Source: Carposina sasakii | Lineage: Eukaryota > Arthropoda > Insecta > Lepidoptera > Carposinidae | Assembly (NCBI GenBank): GCA_014607495.2 | Contig: CP053149.1 | Location: 14,768,120 to 14,832,119, forward strand | Reading direction: 5' to 3' | Length of the DNA stretch: 64,000 nucleotides | Part shown: in pieces, positions 9,023-21,115 of the stretch | Layout: each line of letters begins with the position of its first letter | Numbering within the stretch: the first letter of the stretch is position 1 | Position numbers and translations under genes: made by a program | The notes under the pieces: generated by a model | What the model was told of the DNA's origin: nothing | The model's database searches: none | What the model saw: the letters and a program-made list of their open reading frames with translations, nothing else

Positions 9023-11544
9023 ATGTGGACTTCTTCTTCTGGTGCTAGACGTGATAAAATACTTACTCTTGCAACAACAAAATACCACCTGCAACCTAGC
9101 AGTGAAAACAACAATTCCACTTTATCACAGCAACCACTAAGACCTAAAACAAATATAGTCACAAAACCTAAGCCCACTAATATGAATGAATTATGGAGCC
9201 GAATACTGGATTTTAATGACCATAGCGTTGTTTTGATTATCATAAAGAATATGAAAATTCATTAAACCACTATTTACAAACTTATGATCTTTCACAATTA
9301 AAGTTGTTATTTAATTTTCACGATAATAATGAAACAAACATGAACACAGTTTGTGCAGATTTTTTGCGATGCCAAGAAGTGCTAGATATGTCCCCCTTCA
9401 TGTTAAACGAAAATGGTAATGAAACAGAAATAGATATTTTCCATGACTCCGACGATGATAGGGACAAAACATATATTCCTAACTCTTCAGAGGCAGATTC
9501 GGATGAAAATGAGTTATGCAATGAACGTAAAACACAGTCATCATCAACATTACGAGTACAATATATACCGACAGCACACTTAGCAATTGATAACAGTACC
9601 AGTAGGAGTATAATGTCGCAAATAAGTGAAGAAAGCAATATTATAATGAATGATACTTTACCTTTAATTAATGTAACGGACTCTACTATTTCAACACAAC
9701 TAATATAACGTCAACTTTATACTAAACGAAACTGAAAATAGCATCGAAAACTCGCAAAACTCAATAAATAACACTATTACAACACATGAAATAACAAATA
9801 CAGAAGAAAACAAAGGACTAACAAAAGATGGTAAGCCACGTAAAAGGAGAAATTTCAGTGAATCTGTGAAGGAAAGACAAGAAAAAAAGAAAAAGGCCAA
9901 GTGTGAGCAAAATGATTTGAAAGAGCCATGCACTGAAAAATCTATGAAGAAATGTTTAACTAAATTCACACCTCAGCAACGCCAAGATATACATGATAGA
10001 TACATCGCTCTTGATTACGAATCACAAGGGTTGTTTATTAAATGTTCTATAGATATAAAACCTGTAATGCGTAGGTCCCAAGTTACGGAAAACTTCAGAA
10101 GAAATACAACATATATATATAATTTAAAAGGACTTGATAACATTAAAAAAGAAGTCTGCAAAACGTTTTTCCTTTCAACGTTGGGTTATAAGCCTAACAA
10201 TGACAGAAGAATCGCAACTGCTATGAGTAAAGCCATTGATGATCAAAAAAACGCTCGAGGATCTTACAAAAGGACTTTAATCGATAGACAAGCTTTGAGA
10301 GATCATATCATGTCGTATGAACCCGCCATTTCACACTATAGAAGAGAGCATGCACCCTCAAAGTTATATCTTCCCAGTGATATCACGATCACAATGATGC
10401 ATGAACATTTTTGCTCTATAAGGCCGGATATAAAAGTATCTCTTGAAGTTTATAGAAAAGTTGTAAGAAATGACCTGAACATTTCCTTTGCACACCTTGG
10501 CAATGAGGAATGTGAGCAGTGTGAACATTTTAAGCGTCACAATCGACCAGACCATATAAGTGACTCTTGCGAGATATGCCAAAACTATAGTACGCAACAC
10601 AGGCCCAGATACATAGATTCACGCAGAGAATATGATGAAGATAGAGAGAAAGCAAAGACTGACAAGGAGGTTATTTATTATTCCGTTGACCTCCAAAAAA
10701 TTGTAATGTTACCAAGGATGGATCAATTTAAGACTGCCATTTTTTGCCCGCGATTAATTACCTTCAATGAAAGTTTTGTTCCACTAGGATCCGCAACTAG
10801 TGATAACAAACCATATGCTGTGTTATGGAACGAGAGTATTAGCGGTCGTAGCCAAGAAGACATGATTTCTACATTCAAGGCATTTTTGAATTTTAAAAGG
10901 GATGTAAAAAATATTGTTCTCTGGCTGGATAACTGTTCTGCTCAAAATAAAAACTGGGCACTCCTTTGTTTTATGGTACAAATAATAAATAGTACAGAAA
11001 TTTCCGCTGACAGTATTACACTTAAATATTTTGAACCAGGACATACATTTATGTCCGCAGACAGTTTCCATCACCAGGTGGAGCAAACCCTGACGAAAAA
11101 GGGAAAAGTTTACGACTTTAACGACTTCGTTGAATGTGTAGGTAATGCCAACAAAAGGAAGAACACGGTAAAAGTTATGAATGTCGATGACTTTATTACC
11201 TATGAAGATTTGTCTTCTCAGCACAAATTACGGAAAAACAACCCACGCGTTTATTTAACTAATATAATGGCTGTGAGGGTGGAACGAGGTATTTTCAAAT
11301 TAAAATACAAATTTAATCATGCTGAAGACTACAAACCGGAACTTTTAGACTTTCTCCAAATTAAAATCTTAAAAAAGAAGAATTCCCTGAAATTAAGAGG
11401 AAGAATATACCCAGAGGAATAACTAACGAAAGAAAAGCAGCCATTATTGAAAAGTTAGTTCCTTTAATGCCAGATAATAGAAAACACTTTTGGATTAACA
11501 TACCAACAAATGATTCAGCTCAAAATCTTTTGGAAGAGGACTAA
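9023..11544 (+). pseudogene. Transposase-like protein with DNC..QNKN motif, broken by frameshifts
   Basis: Coding starts at ATG 9023 (MWTSSSGARRDK) and continues in three frames. There are breaks near 9230 and 9705, and a third in the A-run near 11370, after which coding runs to the stop at 11542-11544. The longest intact block (about 9715-11420) has a lysine-rich stretch, a CxxC...CxxC zinc-binding-like patch (CEQCEHF ... CEICQN, ~10511-10585), then YYSVDLQK (~10675), LWLDNCSAQNKNW (~10919) and FEPGHTFMSADSFHHQVE (~11029). The Asp, Asp and Glu/His positions in these three blocks fit an RNase H-fold DDE transposase. An AATAAA lies about 370 bases past the stop (~11909). With three frameshifts it cannot make full-length protein, but the core block is open. 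The family could instead be labelled as an uncharacterised DUF7869-like domain. Confidence 0.7.
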
Positions 11545-12049
11545 TTACTATATTTGAATAGAAAGACTAATATTTTGATTGTTTTATTGTGATAAAAACT
11601 ATTTTAATTTTGTTAGATTTTTATACTTCAACAGTGAAGTAAGTTTAATAGATGTTTATTTAGGCATATAAGAAAATTATTAACGGAATATAATTCTGCC
11701 TGATTTTATAACAGTATTCTTGTAACAAGATGAAAGCCATATCTGTAATAAGCGTGTAATAAATAGTTAATAAGAAGAATTTGACTGATTAGTATAGAAA
11801 TTTTTAAGAAGACTGCCATCATCTTACAGTGATCTCAGAAAATGCCAATAATAGATTAAGTCGTTGATTGTAATCGTAAAACATACGAAATAATTTTGTT
11901 AAAGTTTAATAAATACTTATATATGATACATACAAAATTATAATACTATTGTTGTTTTATTTATGCCTACACTATTTACAAAGATAATTATTATAACATA
12001 CAATTAGTTTCTCCATATATTAACAGCAGCTGTAAGTTAACCTTACACT

Positions 12050-12485
12050 TGGTGCCATAAACGCACAAATATTTTTTACTATGAGTTTCTTACCATAAGA
12101 GCCCTAAGCGACAAAGTTGCGGCGGTTATGCTTATTATTACTAAACTATACTTATCTTTGATTCGCTATCAAAAGCGTAGTAAATGAAGTTCCATAGAAT
12201 AAGCGCCCTATCTATGTTACATACGGCGCTTATTCTAAGTGTTTGTTTTAAATTAAACGTCTGATTTCCTTACCACATAATTGTTTTATATCTTTTTTTA
12301 TAAAAATCTATAACTCGGAGTAATTTTATAACTATTAATACAAAGTACAACCTTTTAACCACTTTACAAATTCATCAAACTTTAAAAATCATTATTTCTA
12401 TGTGAGTAATCACAATTATAATTTTTTAAACTTTGAGCGCCATTTTCTCGAAACTTGCTGTCATGCACTTACCGCTCTTATCTTT
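12050..12485. repeat. Right subterminal motif cluster of the transposon
   Basis: Variants of the left-end motif recur in mirror arrangement near 12088, 12121 and 12470. The best is a facing pair at 12196-12236, where 'aagcgccctat' faces 'atacggcgcttattct'. It matches the pair at 8417-8452 in layout. Confidence 0.6.
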
Positions 12486-12792
12486 AGCACGGCAGCACTG
12501 GTCTCCAATAGGCTATTCGTATTTTTTTTTCTTTTATAATGTAATCTGTAAATTACAAAATAATATAAATATTTGCAAAATAATCATATCGCCACCATGA
12601 AAACTTCATGAGAAAATAAATTCCCTACATGTTCACATATTTTTAGACTTGCTCAAAACGCTCCATACAAAATGATCGCTGGGTTGTGACATTACTCTTT
12701 AGTTACTTGTATTCACGTAAAAGAACCTTTCTTCGGTATCCATTGTTGTATTAATGTTGCATTTACAAATATACTATATTATATATATACAT

Positions 12793-12795
<3 letters not shown>

Positions 12796-12854
<59 letters not shown>
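12796..12854. repeat. (TA)n microsatellite
   Basis: About 29 uninterrupted TA dinucleotides. The tract abuts the CTAG terminus of the neighbouring Helitron, which inserts at AT-rich targets. Confidence 0.95.
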
Positions 12855-12857
<3 letters not shown>

Positions 12858-12859
12858 TA

Positions 12860-13211
12860 CTAGTGGACGCCCGCGACTTCGTCCGCGTGGAAATTGAATT
12901 GTAGCTTATATGACACGTTTGTCGGTTTACCATAGCAGTGCCATCTATTGATTACTTACTCAATCCAGTCGAAAAGTATCGACATCTGTTAGAATCTTTT
13001 GGAGTTAACAGATAATTGTGACTGTCAATTAATTATAGACAAATAATTTGTAATAAAATAAAATTGCGACTATAATTAAAGATCTAAGCTATCCTATCTC
13101 TCAAGTTGGACCAGACTGCTCACGGTGTGCCAATTTAATTTGAAATCGGTTAAGTAGTTTAGGAGTCCATCGCGGACAAACATCGTGACAGGAGATTTAT
13201 ATATATTAAGA
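12860..13211 (-). mobile_element. Non-autonomous Helitron
   Basis: Read on the minus strand, the element starts with TCTTAATATAT (13211) after an A and ends with a GC-rich hairpin ('cgcggacgaagtcgcgggcg') and CTAG (12860-12863) before a T. Helitrons insert between A and T without duplication, carry 5' TC and 3' CTRR, and have a hairpin near the 3' end; all are present. No coding sequence. Confidence 0.8.
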
Positions 13212-13214
13212 TAT

Positions 13215-14250
13215 ATAGTACCATCACATAATAACCCTTTGCCGTCCCTCGTCAACATTCATTAAATTCTTCAAAACTATGCGTATAGTGCGTATAGTTT
13301 ATTCAATGAAATAGAGGCATTGGCTTCAGGTTTTAGTAGACTTCTCAATAAACGCCCCGCTTATTTGATCCCACAGCATCATGGAGTATGACATAAGTGT
13401 TGAAAATAAATACCTGTACTTATGTAGCTAGTGTATAAATATTTTATCTGGAAAGGCGTAAATTCGCAATAATCATGCGAAAAAGTCTTCGATAAGATTA
13501 TCGAATGTCGTCATTGTGACGTCGAATTAGGTGAAAAAGATAAAGCTATTAAGGGTATACATTACTGTAACCAAAATCACATAAGGATTAACTTTTTCTG
13601 CTTTAAAAAGAATAATCGAAACGTGAGTTGGATCTATGGCTCGGTCCCCTGATTACGTAAAAGCAATAGCTTAATAATTGCTTTTACGTAATCAGGGGGC
13701 GGATGTTTTATTCTTTTTGCTGCTTTGACTAGAGCCCATACAATATTTACCAGGTCGTAACCCTGGACCTACACGAAGACTTGAGTAAATTTTATTAAAA
13801 TCTATTTAGTCATCCTCGAGTTTAACTTTTAGCAACACATTTAGCGATTCGTTTTTATTTAGTTTTTCTCAAAAACGGCAATTGCCCACCGTTGCAAAAT
13901 TTCTGTATGACCTTAATCTATATCAAAATACTTATTACCGAAATATATAACGCTTGCATAATGTTAAGTGTACGCAAACAAAATAATTACTCAACGTGTA
14001 TTACTCACCTGGATGTTTGTAGTGTTATCAACTTCCGTTTACTATATCTTTCAGTTATGTAAACATACAATGGACTACGAGTATAATCGTTTTCTTTGAG
14101 AATATACTAAGAAAAACACGAGAATTTTTGCATGTGTCACTGTGAATATTTCGATCAAAACGGAATTTTTGGTAGACATCGCAAGATTTTTGACATTATC
14201 TTGGTTATACAGTATAACAACAATTTACAAATAGATATATTATTGGATAT
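13215..14250. other. Unassigned sequence with a fold-back locus
   Basis: Apart from the hairpin at 13596-13730 (listed separately) no gene or known repeat is visible. Confidence 0.4.
13596..13730. repeat. Fold-back (hairpin) element with a perfect 22-bp inner stem
   Basis: Bases 13646-13667 and 13677-13698 are exact reverse complements (22 bp; core 'gattacgtaaaagcaat') around a 9-nt loop. Weaker pairing continues outside, with 'ctgctttaaaaagaataat' on the left facing 'attctttttgctgctttg' on the right. It could be a small MITE, a hairpin RNA source or an error-prone fold-back. Nothing in the sequence decides between these. Confidence 0.6.
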
Positions 14251-14254
14251 TGGA

Positions 14255-14350
14255 TTGAGGCCGCGTGGTGCCGGCAGACTAGAATTCGTACTACCCCATG
14301 TACGTACGTACGATACCCATGTCTGCCCGTGGGTATCGTACGAGGCGAGT
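14255..14350 (-). repeat. LINE tail fragment related to 53090-53190
   Basis: The sequence 'ggccgcgtggtgccggcaga' to 'gtgggtatcgtacgaggcga' is the reverse complement of the inner half of the repeats at 52971-53189 and 58168-58408. It lies opposite in orientation to those copies and carries a small 'cgtacgta' expansion. Confidence 0.6.
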
Positions 14351-14649
14351 TTCTAGGAGGTGGGCATATTTATACAATTTGATTAAGATTAAACATAAAA
14401 AATAATTTAAATGAAAACTATACAACTTAAACTAATTAAGAGCTAGTGGCTGTACGTTCCCGGTACGAAGGTGCCCAGTACCCTAGCGGCAATCCTTGGC
14501 CTCCTCTCCCCTCACGTAGAGTGTGTTACTCACGAATAGTTTCTTTGGAAAATTGTGCTAGTTACTATGTACATGGCTACATAGTAATATAGTCGATTCC
14601 GACAGTCACACTTAAACCTAAAGGTAAAATTAGTCCTACATGTCCTTTT

Positions 14650-14885
14650 GACGGCCGATTGGTGCAGTTGGTAGGGGCCCTGCCTGCGACGCCATAGGTC
14701 CTGGGTTCGAATCCCGGTAGGTGCATATATTGATGTGATGAATATCGATGTTTGTTTCCAAGTCATGGATCTTTATATACTTATCTATGTATTTATGTAC
14801 CGTTGCTTAGTAGGTACCCACGACACAAGTCCTTATGGATCTTACTGTGGGACTAGGTCAATGTGTTGTGAAGTGTGTGAATATT
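14650..14885 (+). repeat. tRNA-derived SINE
   Basis: The head has an A-box-like 'attggtgcagttggtag' and an exact B box GGTTCGAATCC (~14703), followed by a body ending near 'aatgtgttgtgaagtgtgtg'. It shares the body with the copy at 1100-1275. The head is more complete here and could still recruit pol III. Confidence 0.7.
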
Positions 14886-14889
14886 TTTT

Positions 14890-16260
14890 TTCTCAGCAAT
14901 TTCTAAACGGAGAGATAGACCTGAATATCCGTGTCATTGCATAGGTACAAAAGAAATGTTAGTTTCGAAATCAGGCATAGGAGTTACTCTCCCTCCTCGG
15001 ACTCTAACCAAATCTTTGTGTTTTCTCTACACATTGGCAGATGTATAGAAGGTGTAATTGAGTTGTCTGTCGTGTAATATGGGCGGATTTTTATGCGCCT
15101 GATACATACTACCATACATTTCATTATTATGAAAACTGCCCATTGTGCCCTCACACAGGTAAAACTCCCGGATCCGCTCTTGCCTTCAACATATACTGAT
15201 ATGCATCCGACGCTTCGTGGATTCAGATTTAGATTTAGACAGCTAGGTTAATAAGTTACGTTCGGTTAGGTTCTAGGAAAAACAAACAAAACAAATAGTC
15301 AGTTTTCCAGATAAAGAGAAACGATTGCGTCTCCGAATGATTTATTACTTTTCTCTGTAATTTTATTTTTATATCTTTTAAAGGTTGATATCATCTCTCC
15401 TAATCTCTGTAGATTACTTATTAATATTATTACTATATAAGTTGACTTGTTCTGAGAAAAGTCTTATTCCAAAGCCTCTTTTTATCGTGCAGTCGTAGAG
15501 ACACCACACTATCGTCTGTATACTCGTAGTTACTTACTACATTTTTAAAAAGTGACTACAAAGTTCTTCCTTTTTGTTAGTTTGCTACCATTTCACATTA
15601 TTCTATCTGGGTGACTAACCCTGGCGACTCCCTATCCCATCCCAGGATCGATACACTATAATCGTTGAATGCGCCCGCGCATGAGTCATTGCATTTTTGT
15701 CATACATGAGGCCGTGCGTGCCCGCCGCCCGTAGTATCGCGGTGTAGTATTACATGTCATAGAATAAACAATGTTGAAGATTAATGCATGATAGTTGTTT
15801 TCATGATGCTATTATTCATTGTATAAACAAAATGTTTTTGGTTCTAAAAACGTTTTAAGTGCGGATTATTACAGTCATATAGATATCTCTTTGATCTCTT
15901 TCTGTGTCAAGAATATGCTTTTGTTATTCGATATTTTATAATGTCCTTGACTTGGGTCCATTTATCCGTTTAATGCATCACTCTTCACCATAGCCGGTAG
16001 CGCGAGCCTTGAGCCAATTTCGAGATTTCGCGAAACTCGAACTATATGGAACTTTAATAGATTTTGCCACTTTAATACTTGGTGTTATTACGTTTAGGGA
16101 TGTCGAAGGGTGACAACGTAACAGAATAGGCCTCTACAGTAAGCATGAGGTGAACCCAGAGCGAACCTGTAATTTTGTAACATTGTTAAATAAATTAAAA
16201 TATTTGCATGCCACATTTACTTATTTCTTACATGATGTAAATTATTATTATTATTATATG
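14890..16260. other. Unassigned non-coding sequence
   Basis: No reading frame above chance. Bases 15650-15750 are locally GC-rich (with gcccgcgcatgag and gtgcccgccgcccg) but show no motif that can be named. Confidence 0.4.
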
Positions 16261-16275
16261 TAATTATTAAATAAA

Positions 16276-17243
16276 TTCATTATGGGTGCGCCCACTACCG
16301 GGCCCTACACCCTCCACTGACCCTCGGATCTGATAACTCATAATTGCGACAACAGGCACTTGCACTAACTACAATCGCCATGAGAAACCAGACCCGAGCA
16401 CCTAGCATGCAAGACGATACATTGCACTATTCCGAAATCAAAAACTAGATAAATAATCTACATATGTTTCGCCAACAACCGTGGCATGTTTGAACTTCCG
16501 AATTGTAACGCCTAATACAATTTCATTTTTAAATAAATAAATCATTTTCATTTTCAACCATCTAGCTGTCTGGTTAGTCTATGCGAAACCGGGCCCCGTT
16601 CCCATGCGCACGCGTCGTTTTGTTGTGTCTGCAGGTGACTCACGCATTTCTTGTCCGATTATATCAATTTGGTAACAGATAGACCTATGAATGAGTAACA
16701 TGTGAATCATGCGTGTGTACCGTGATTCTGATTATACAGAGAAAATAAATAATAACACTCAGCTGGTATTCATAGATATATTTTTTCCTTTGAGCTTATC
16801 TTCACTTAAGGAGGTAGTGTGACTTAGTTTCTGGTCCTCAGATGCGACATCTCCAGAGTTGCAATATGAATTATTTTTATTTGGTTCAAATGATTGATTT
16901 TCAATTTCAAGGTTTATGGGTGGAAGAAAAGTTAGAAACTTCCTTCAGTAAGAAGATGCAGATCATTGGTTCGGAAAGTTTTCTCTTGTTTCTGGTATCC
17001 TTGATAATTCATTGTAGTTATCGAATTCAGTCACTTATTTATTAATTTTGTGCTTCAATGTCTTATCGAGACACTTTTATTTACTTGTTGACTTGTCTCA
17101 AGAATGGCATACAACATATTGTCCATTACTATGACTATATGACGTATATAAATAGTAAATATTACAAAGAAGCTTATTAATGAAATTGTATTAGAGGGTC
17201 AGTGGAGGGTGTAGGGCCCGGTGGTGGGCGCACCCATAGTGAA
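16276..17243. repeat. Inverted 50-bp arms flanking a ~870-bp spacer
   Basis: Bases 16276-16325 and 17194-17243 are reverse complements with about two mismatches; both contain 'gtgcgcccac'/'gtgggcgcac' and 'gggccctacaccctccactg' or its complement. The left arm continues into a repeat (16276-16545) that recurs at 53435-53650. The simplest reading is two oppositely oriented copies of one repeat, the right one truncated; a fold-back transposon is possible. No coding sequence lies between. Confidence 0.65.
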
Positions 17244-17249
17244 AGAAGC

Positions 17250-18180
17250 TTGTCTTCAGTTATAATAGCTGATACAGAAATCGTATCTGCGTACTTTCTG
17301 ACTAAATTATGATTCAGCCGGTATACGTATACCTAGGTAATGCTTGGATAATACCTTAAAAGTACTGAAAATATCTAAAACTGATGATAAAATTCAATGT
17401 AACCGATTGATGTTAATCGGAAGTAGGCATGTACACAAAACATGAGGAAGGAAGTGCAGTTTTACGTATTAGGTGAAGGGGAATTTTTATACAAGTTAGT
17501 AAGAGGTGATAAGAGAGTAAGAGGTGAGCCTACCGCTGCTTCTCAGTTATATGTTGTGTTTGAGCGAGCGTTATGGTATCAATGGCCATTTAATTTATAT
17601 AGGAACCAATCTGTTGGGAAATATTTTCGAGTCATTCTAAACAAAATATTTACATTTTCATAATAATATTAAAATAAAATGCAAAAAGATGGAGTCAATA
17701 TTTTATATACCTAATGCTAAGAAAATCAAATCCGAATCGTAAATGAGGAGTTGATAGAATATGCCCAAATAGTATATGATTTAATACTTTCAATCAAGTA
17801 AGTATTCTTCTAAAGATATTGATCATAGCTTTCTTGTAAGTCAATTGACCGATCGCAGCTATGGGGAATTACAGACAGACTACTGACGTCATTTGACCAG
17901 ATTCTTAAACCATCAGCTCCTTGACTTGTTGACTTTACAAATGAAACTGACCGCTTTAGTTTCCTCTACTGAATTTGGACTTTAATGCATGAAATATAGA
18001 GACTATAGGTAGTTATGGACAATACGTGGTTGTTTGCGTTTAGTTCAATCACTTTGTTGACCTACCTTTGGATTAAGGATGTTGGTATGGAAATCCGTTT
18101 TATATCCGTTATTTTTTTAAAGTTATTTTAAATTGGATGACCATGTGAAATTAGGCAACTAATCTGATAGCTTCTCAGGT
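17250..18180. other. Unassigned non-coding sequence
   Basis: A 73-codon frame at 17442-17663 lacks motifs and is treated as chance. No known repeat recognised. Confidence 0.4.
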
Positions 18181-18611
18181 ACAGAGGTAGAGTAAAGCAC
18201 AGACAGGGGTAAGCGACTTTGTTTTATTATTATAGTGATACATTTTCGATGCAATTTAAATTAACAATACTTACTGGTTATACCATAATGGAATTAAGGA
18301 AAGCATTATTACTATGTTAGGTATATCGTACTACCTACCTACCAATATTTATTTTCTGCGGCACAATTTCGAATATTTATTTATCAATGGACAACACACG
18401 TAGTACTAAACAGGATAAAATTGCGCGTGCGTTCGTCTACTGGTCCTGCTAATGTGATAATTTACATAAGGAAGTTTATATACAATATTACACACATGCA
18501 TGTATCCAAACGTAACCTTACCTAGACATAATATACCTAAAGTTGTTTACCGCGTCATTTTGTGGTTATTGACTTATTGACATCAAATTTTGGAGGAGCA
18601 TTCGTTTAAAC

Positions 18612-18808
18612 CAGGGGTTCCCAAACTTAATTTGTCTACTGCCCACGTTGAGAATAAATTATTTTTAGTGCCCCCATTTTTTCACCTACTTAAAAACTAC
18701 TATAACTCCCCAAGCCTGTACACAACGCCCCAATTTTTTTCTGGGTCTCTTACCGCCCCCCTTTAGGCCTGCAGCGCCCATAATGGGGCGTTATCGCCAC
18801 TTTGGCTG
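18612..18808. mobile_element. hAT-type MITE with 8-bp GTTTAAAC duplication
   Basis: The 197-bp element begins CAGGGGTTCCCAAAC and ends TTTGGCTG. Identical GTTTAAAC lies on both sides (18604-18611 and 18809-18816). An 8-bp target duplication and a CAG...CTG terminus are typical of the hAT superfamily. The TIRs are short, and the body is non-coding with many CCCC runs. Confidence 0.82.
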
Positions 18809-19249
18809 GTTTAAACTTAAGTAAACTAAAAACTTAAGTTATCCATTCAAGAGGAAGGTTTATTTTTTACATATGATATTATATAATAAAAATATGATAC
18901 CATATCAGCACTGCACCCATGCGAAGCCGGGACGGGTCGTTAGTGAAATGTATAAATAGATACCTAGATATAATTATTTTCTATATATCTAACAATTTCA
19001 CAATTTTCCTCTTGACAATAAAAATAATTACTTCGGTAAAGTCCCATCCGTGATTTTTTGTATATTACAATAATTTGTGGATTAAAATCATGTTTAATCA
19101 ATTATCTGGTAATAATTACCTATCACTGCGATTACCATAAATCAATATTTATTGATGAAAAGTTCCGCATGTTATAGGTACTTACATAAATGATTTTTGC
19201 AAAAATAAAAAAAAAAAACATTCAAACTCTATTTTGCATTTGTTTAAAC

Positions 19250-19455
19250 ATACTAGCGGCCGCCTACGGGTTCTCCCGTGTGAGAGTGCATTACTCCTTT
19301 GCGAAGCCGGGGGGTCCCTAGTTATACATTATAAACCTTTATCGTGAATCACTCTATCTATTAAAAAAAACCGCATCAAAATCCGTTCCCTAGTTTGAAA
19401 GATCTATGCATACATAGGGACGGATAGACAGCGACAAGCGACTTTGTTTTATTAT
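19250..19455 (+). repeat. Dispersed lepidopteran repeat, 'gcgaagccggg' family
   Basis: The segment carries 'tttgcgaagccgggggg', 'gaatcactctatctatta' and ends 'gcgactttgttttatta', phrases recognised from a common lepidopteran dispersed repeat. Fragments occur at 18180-18235, 18905-18935, 46416-46490 and 49565-49610. It is non-coding and directly abuts the MITE at 19457. Confidence 0.5.
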
Positions 19456-19456
19456 A

Positions 19457-19839
19457 CAGGTGATTTTTGGTCGTCAACGTTCCCGAAAACTACAGAATCT
19501 CCTCATCATCACGATCATTTTTCTCCATGAAAGCATACCTGGGAAGTGTGTGGTTTCCAAAATATTAGGGTCCAAAGTTGAGTAAATAGACTGCGTTTTT
19601 CTGCATAAATGCACATAGACGCACGTAGCAAGATTTTTTCACGAGAAATAATTAATATCTGTCTATACATAAACTAGCATAAACACTAGACACTATAAAT
19701 TTCACCAGATCAAGTAATTAAAATTTTTTTTTTCAAAAAAAAATTTTTTTTTCCCAGCATTTTTTTTGGCATAAACTTACTTTATTTTATGTATAGAGTA
19801 CGCACCCTTCGTTAAAGGTGGCCACAAAAAAACAGTATG
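19457..19839 (+). mobile_element. TA-flanked MITE, family 'ggtcgtcaacg', copy 1
   Basis: Starts CAGGTGATTTTTGGTCGTC after TA and ends near 'aacagtatg' before TA. The family termini are caggrtg-tttttt-sgt; the two ends are imperfect inverted repeats. TA duplication suggests a Tc1/mariner-type source. It contains a long poly-T/poly-A block near 19725-19765. Seven copies or pieces lie in this window. Confidence 0.75.
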
Positions 19840-20339
19840 TAGTGGTTATTAAACATATATAAATGCATATAGAAGGCAAGAAAAGTCCTACTTTGTATTG
19901 ATGGAGAAGATCTATCCCATTTAATATTACGAAAGTAAGTTTGTTTGTATTCTACATTCTGTAGTCCAAGCGGACGAATTCGCGGTCAACGGCTAGTCTC
20001 TTTTAATTTAAGGTCTTGGAACTTCTTTTATATACAAAAAAATCTCTTTTATATACATGCCGCGGATACACTTTGGAGAGTGTGCGTGGGAACTTCACAA
20101 TACGGTTCCACCAGCCCCTTTTCACCATCGGGATACTAGACGCAGACTAGCGTATCACCATTATGTTGTTGATAGCCCACAAAAAAAATGGATATGTTTC
20201 ATGACGAACATTCATTTAAAACAACTACAAAATATAAAATTGTAGGGTCCCAACGTCTTCCATTTGTATTTGTGCTTCATTGTCACCTTGTAAAAATGTA
20301 CAGCATGTAAATATTATCTATTATTAGGGCATTTACTAT

Positions 20340-21115
20340 TTTTAGGGTTCCGTACCTCAAAAGGAAAAAACGGAACCCTTATAGGATCACTTTGTTGTCC
20401 GTCTGTCCGTCCGTCCGTCTGTCAAGACCCTTTTTCTCAGGAACGCGTGGAGGTATGAAGCTGAAATTTATATCAATTACTCAGGTCTACTGTCCCTTGA
20501 AGCTGTGAAAAAATCAAACTTCTAAGCCAACGCAATCAAAAGATACAGCCGTTTATGCCGCAAATTTTCGACACTTGCAAGGGAATCAAAACCTACAGGG
20601 TGCTTCCCGTGAACTCAGAATCTTGAAATTTGGTACGAAGCAACGTCTTATAGCATAGATAAAGGAAAAATTACGAAAACCATAAATTTTTAGTTACATC
20701 ACATAATATATATTTTTTAAATAATTTTAAACTTACTACCCATTTCCTCATAAACGCGTAGAGGTATTAAATTGAAATTCATACCAAATACTCAGGTCTA
20801 TAATACCTTTAAGCTGTAGCAAAATCAAACTTCTATGTCAACGCAATCAAAAGAAACAGCAATTTAAGCTGCATATTTTGAAACTCGCAAGTACTCGCAA
20901 GGGAATCAAAACCTAAAGGTTACTTCCAGTCGACCTAGAATCTTGAAATTTGGCATGAAGCAACGTTTTATCATAAAGGAAAAATTCCGAAAACCTTAAA
21001 TTTTTAGTTACATTACATAAATATAAAACTTATTACTTTTTTCCTCATGAACGCGTAGAGCTATCAAGTTGAAATTCATATCAAATACTTAGATCTAATT
21101 GCCTTTAACCCATGA
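20340..21115 (+). repeat. Dispersed repeat made of ~300-bp tandem units
   Basis: Begins with the widespread arthropod phrase 'agggttccgtacctcaaaag' and the simple run (gtcc/gtct)n. Three successive units start 'ctcaggaacgcgtggagg' (~20437), 'ctcataaacgcgtagagg' (~20748) and 'ctcatgaacgcgtagagc' (~21042). Each unit carries 'aacgcaatcaaaaga' and 'atcttgaaatttgg'; the third is cut short. Non-coding. Confidence 0.7.

Larger units (their letters stand above)
8013..12495 (+). mobile_element. DNA transposon with 4-bp CACT duplication (tentatively Sola superfamily)
   Basis: The terminal inverted repeat begins CTGCCGTGCT (8013-8022) and ends AGCACGGCAG (12486-12495); similarity continues imperfectly for about 25 bases. 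The element is flanked by CACT at 8009-8012 and 12496-12499, a 4-bp target duplication. Inside is a broken transposase gene (9023-11544) with a 5' non-coding exon and intron. Both subterminal regions hold repeats of a 'taagcgccgtat'-like motif. Four-base duplications, short TIRs and a DNC..QNKN transposase suggest Sola; the name is from memory of the family and is less certain than the boundaries. Confidence 0.8.

Noticed and set aside
10823..11224. 133-codon minus-strand frame
   Set aside because: Antisense shadow of the transposase coding block, which has clear motifs on the plus strand.
14650..14725. Functional tRNA gene
   Set aside because: A good B box is present but no cloverleaf closes, and the body matches another SINE copy at 1100-1275.
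20395..20425. CRISPR-like or regulatory meaning of the (gtcc/gtct) run
   Set aside because: It is a simple repeat inside a known dispersed repeat family; no repeat-spacer structure.
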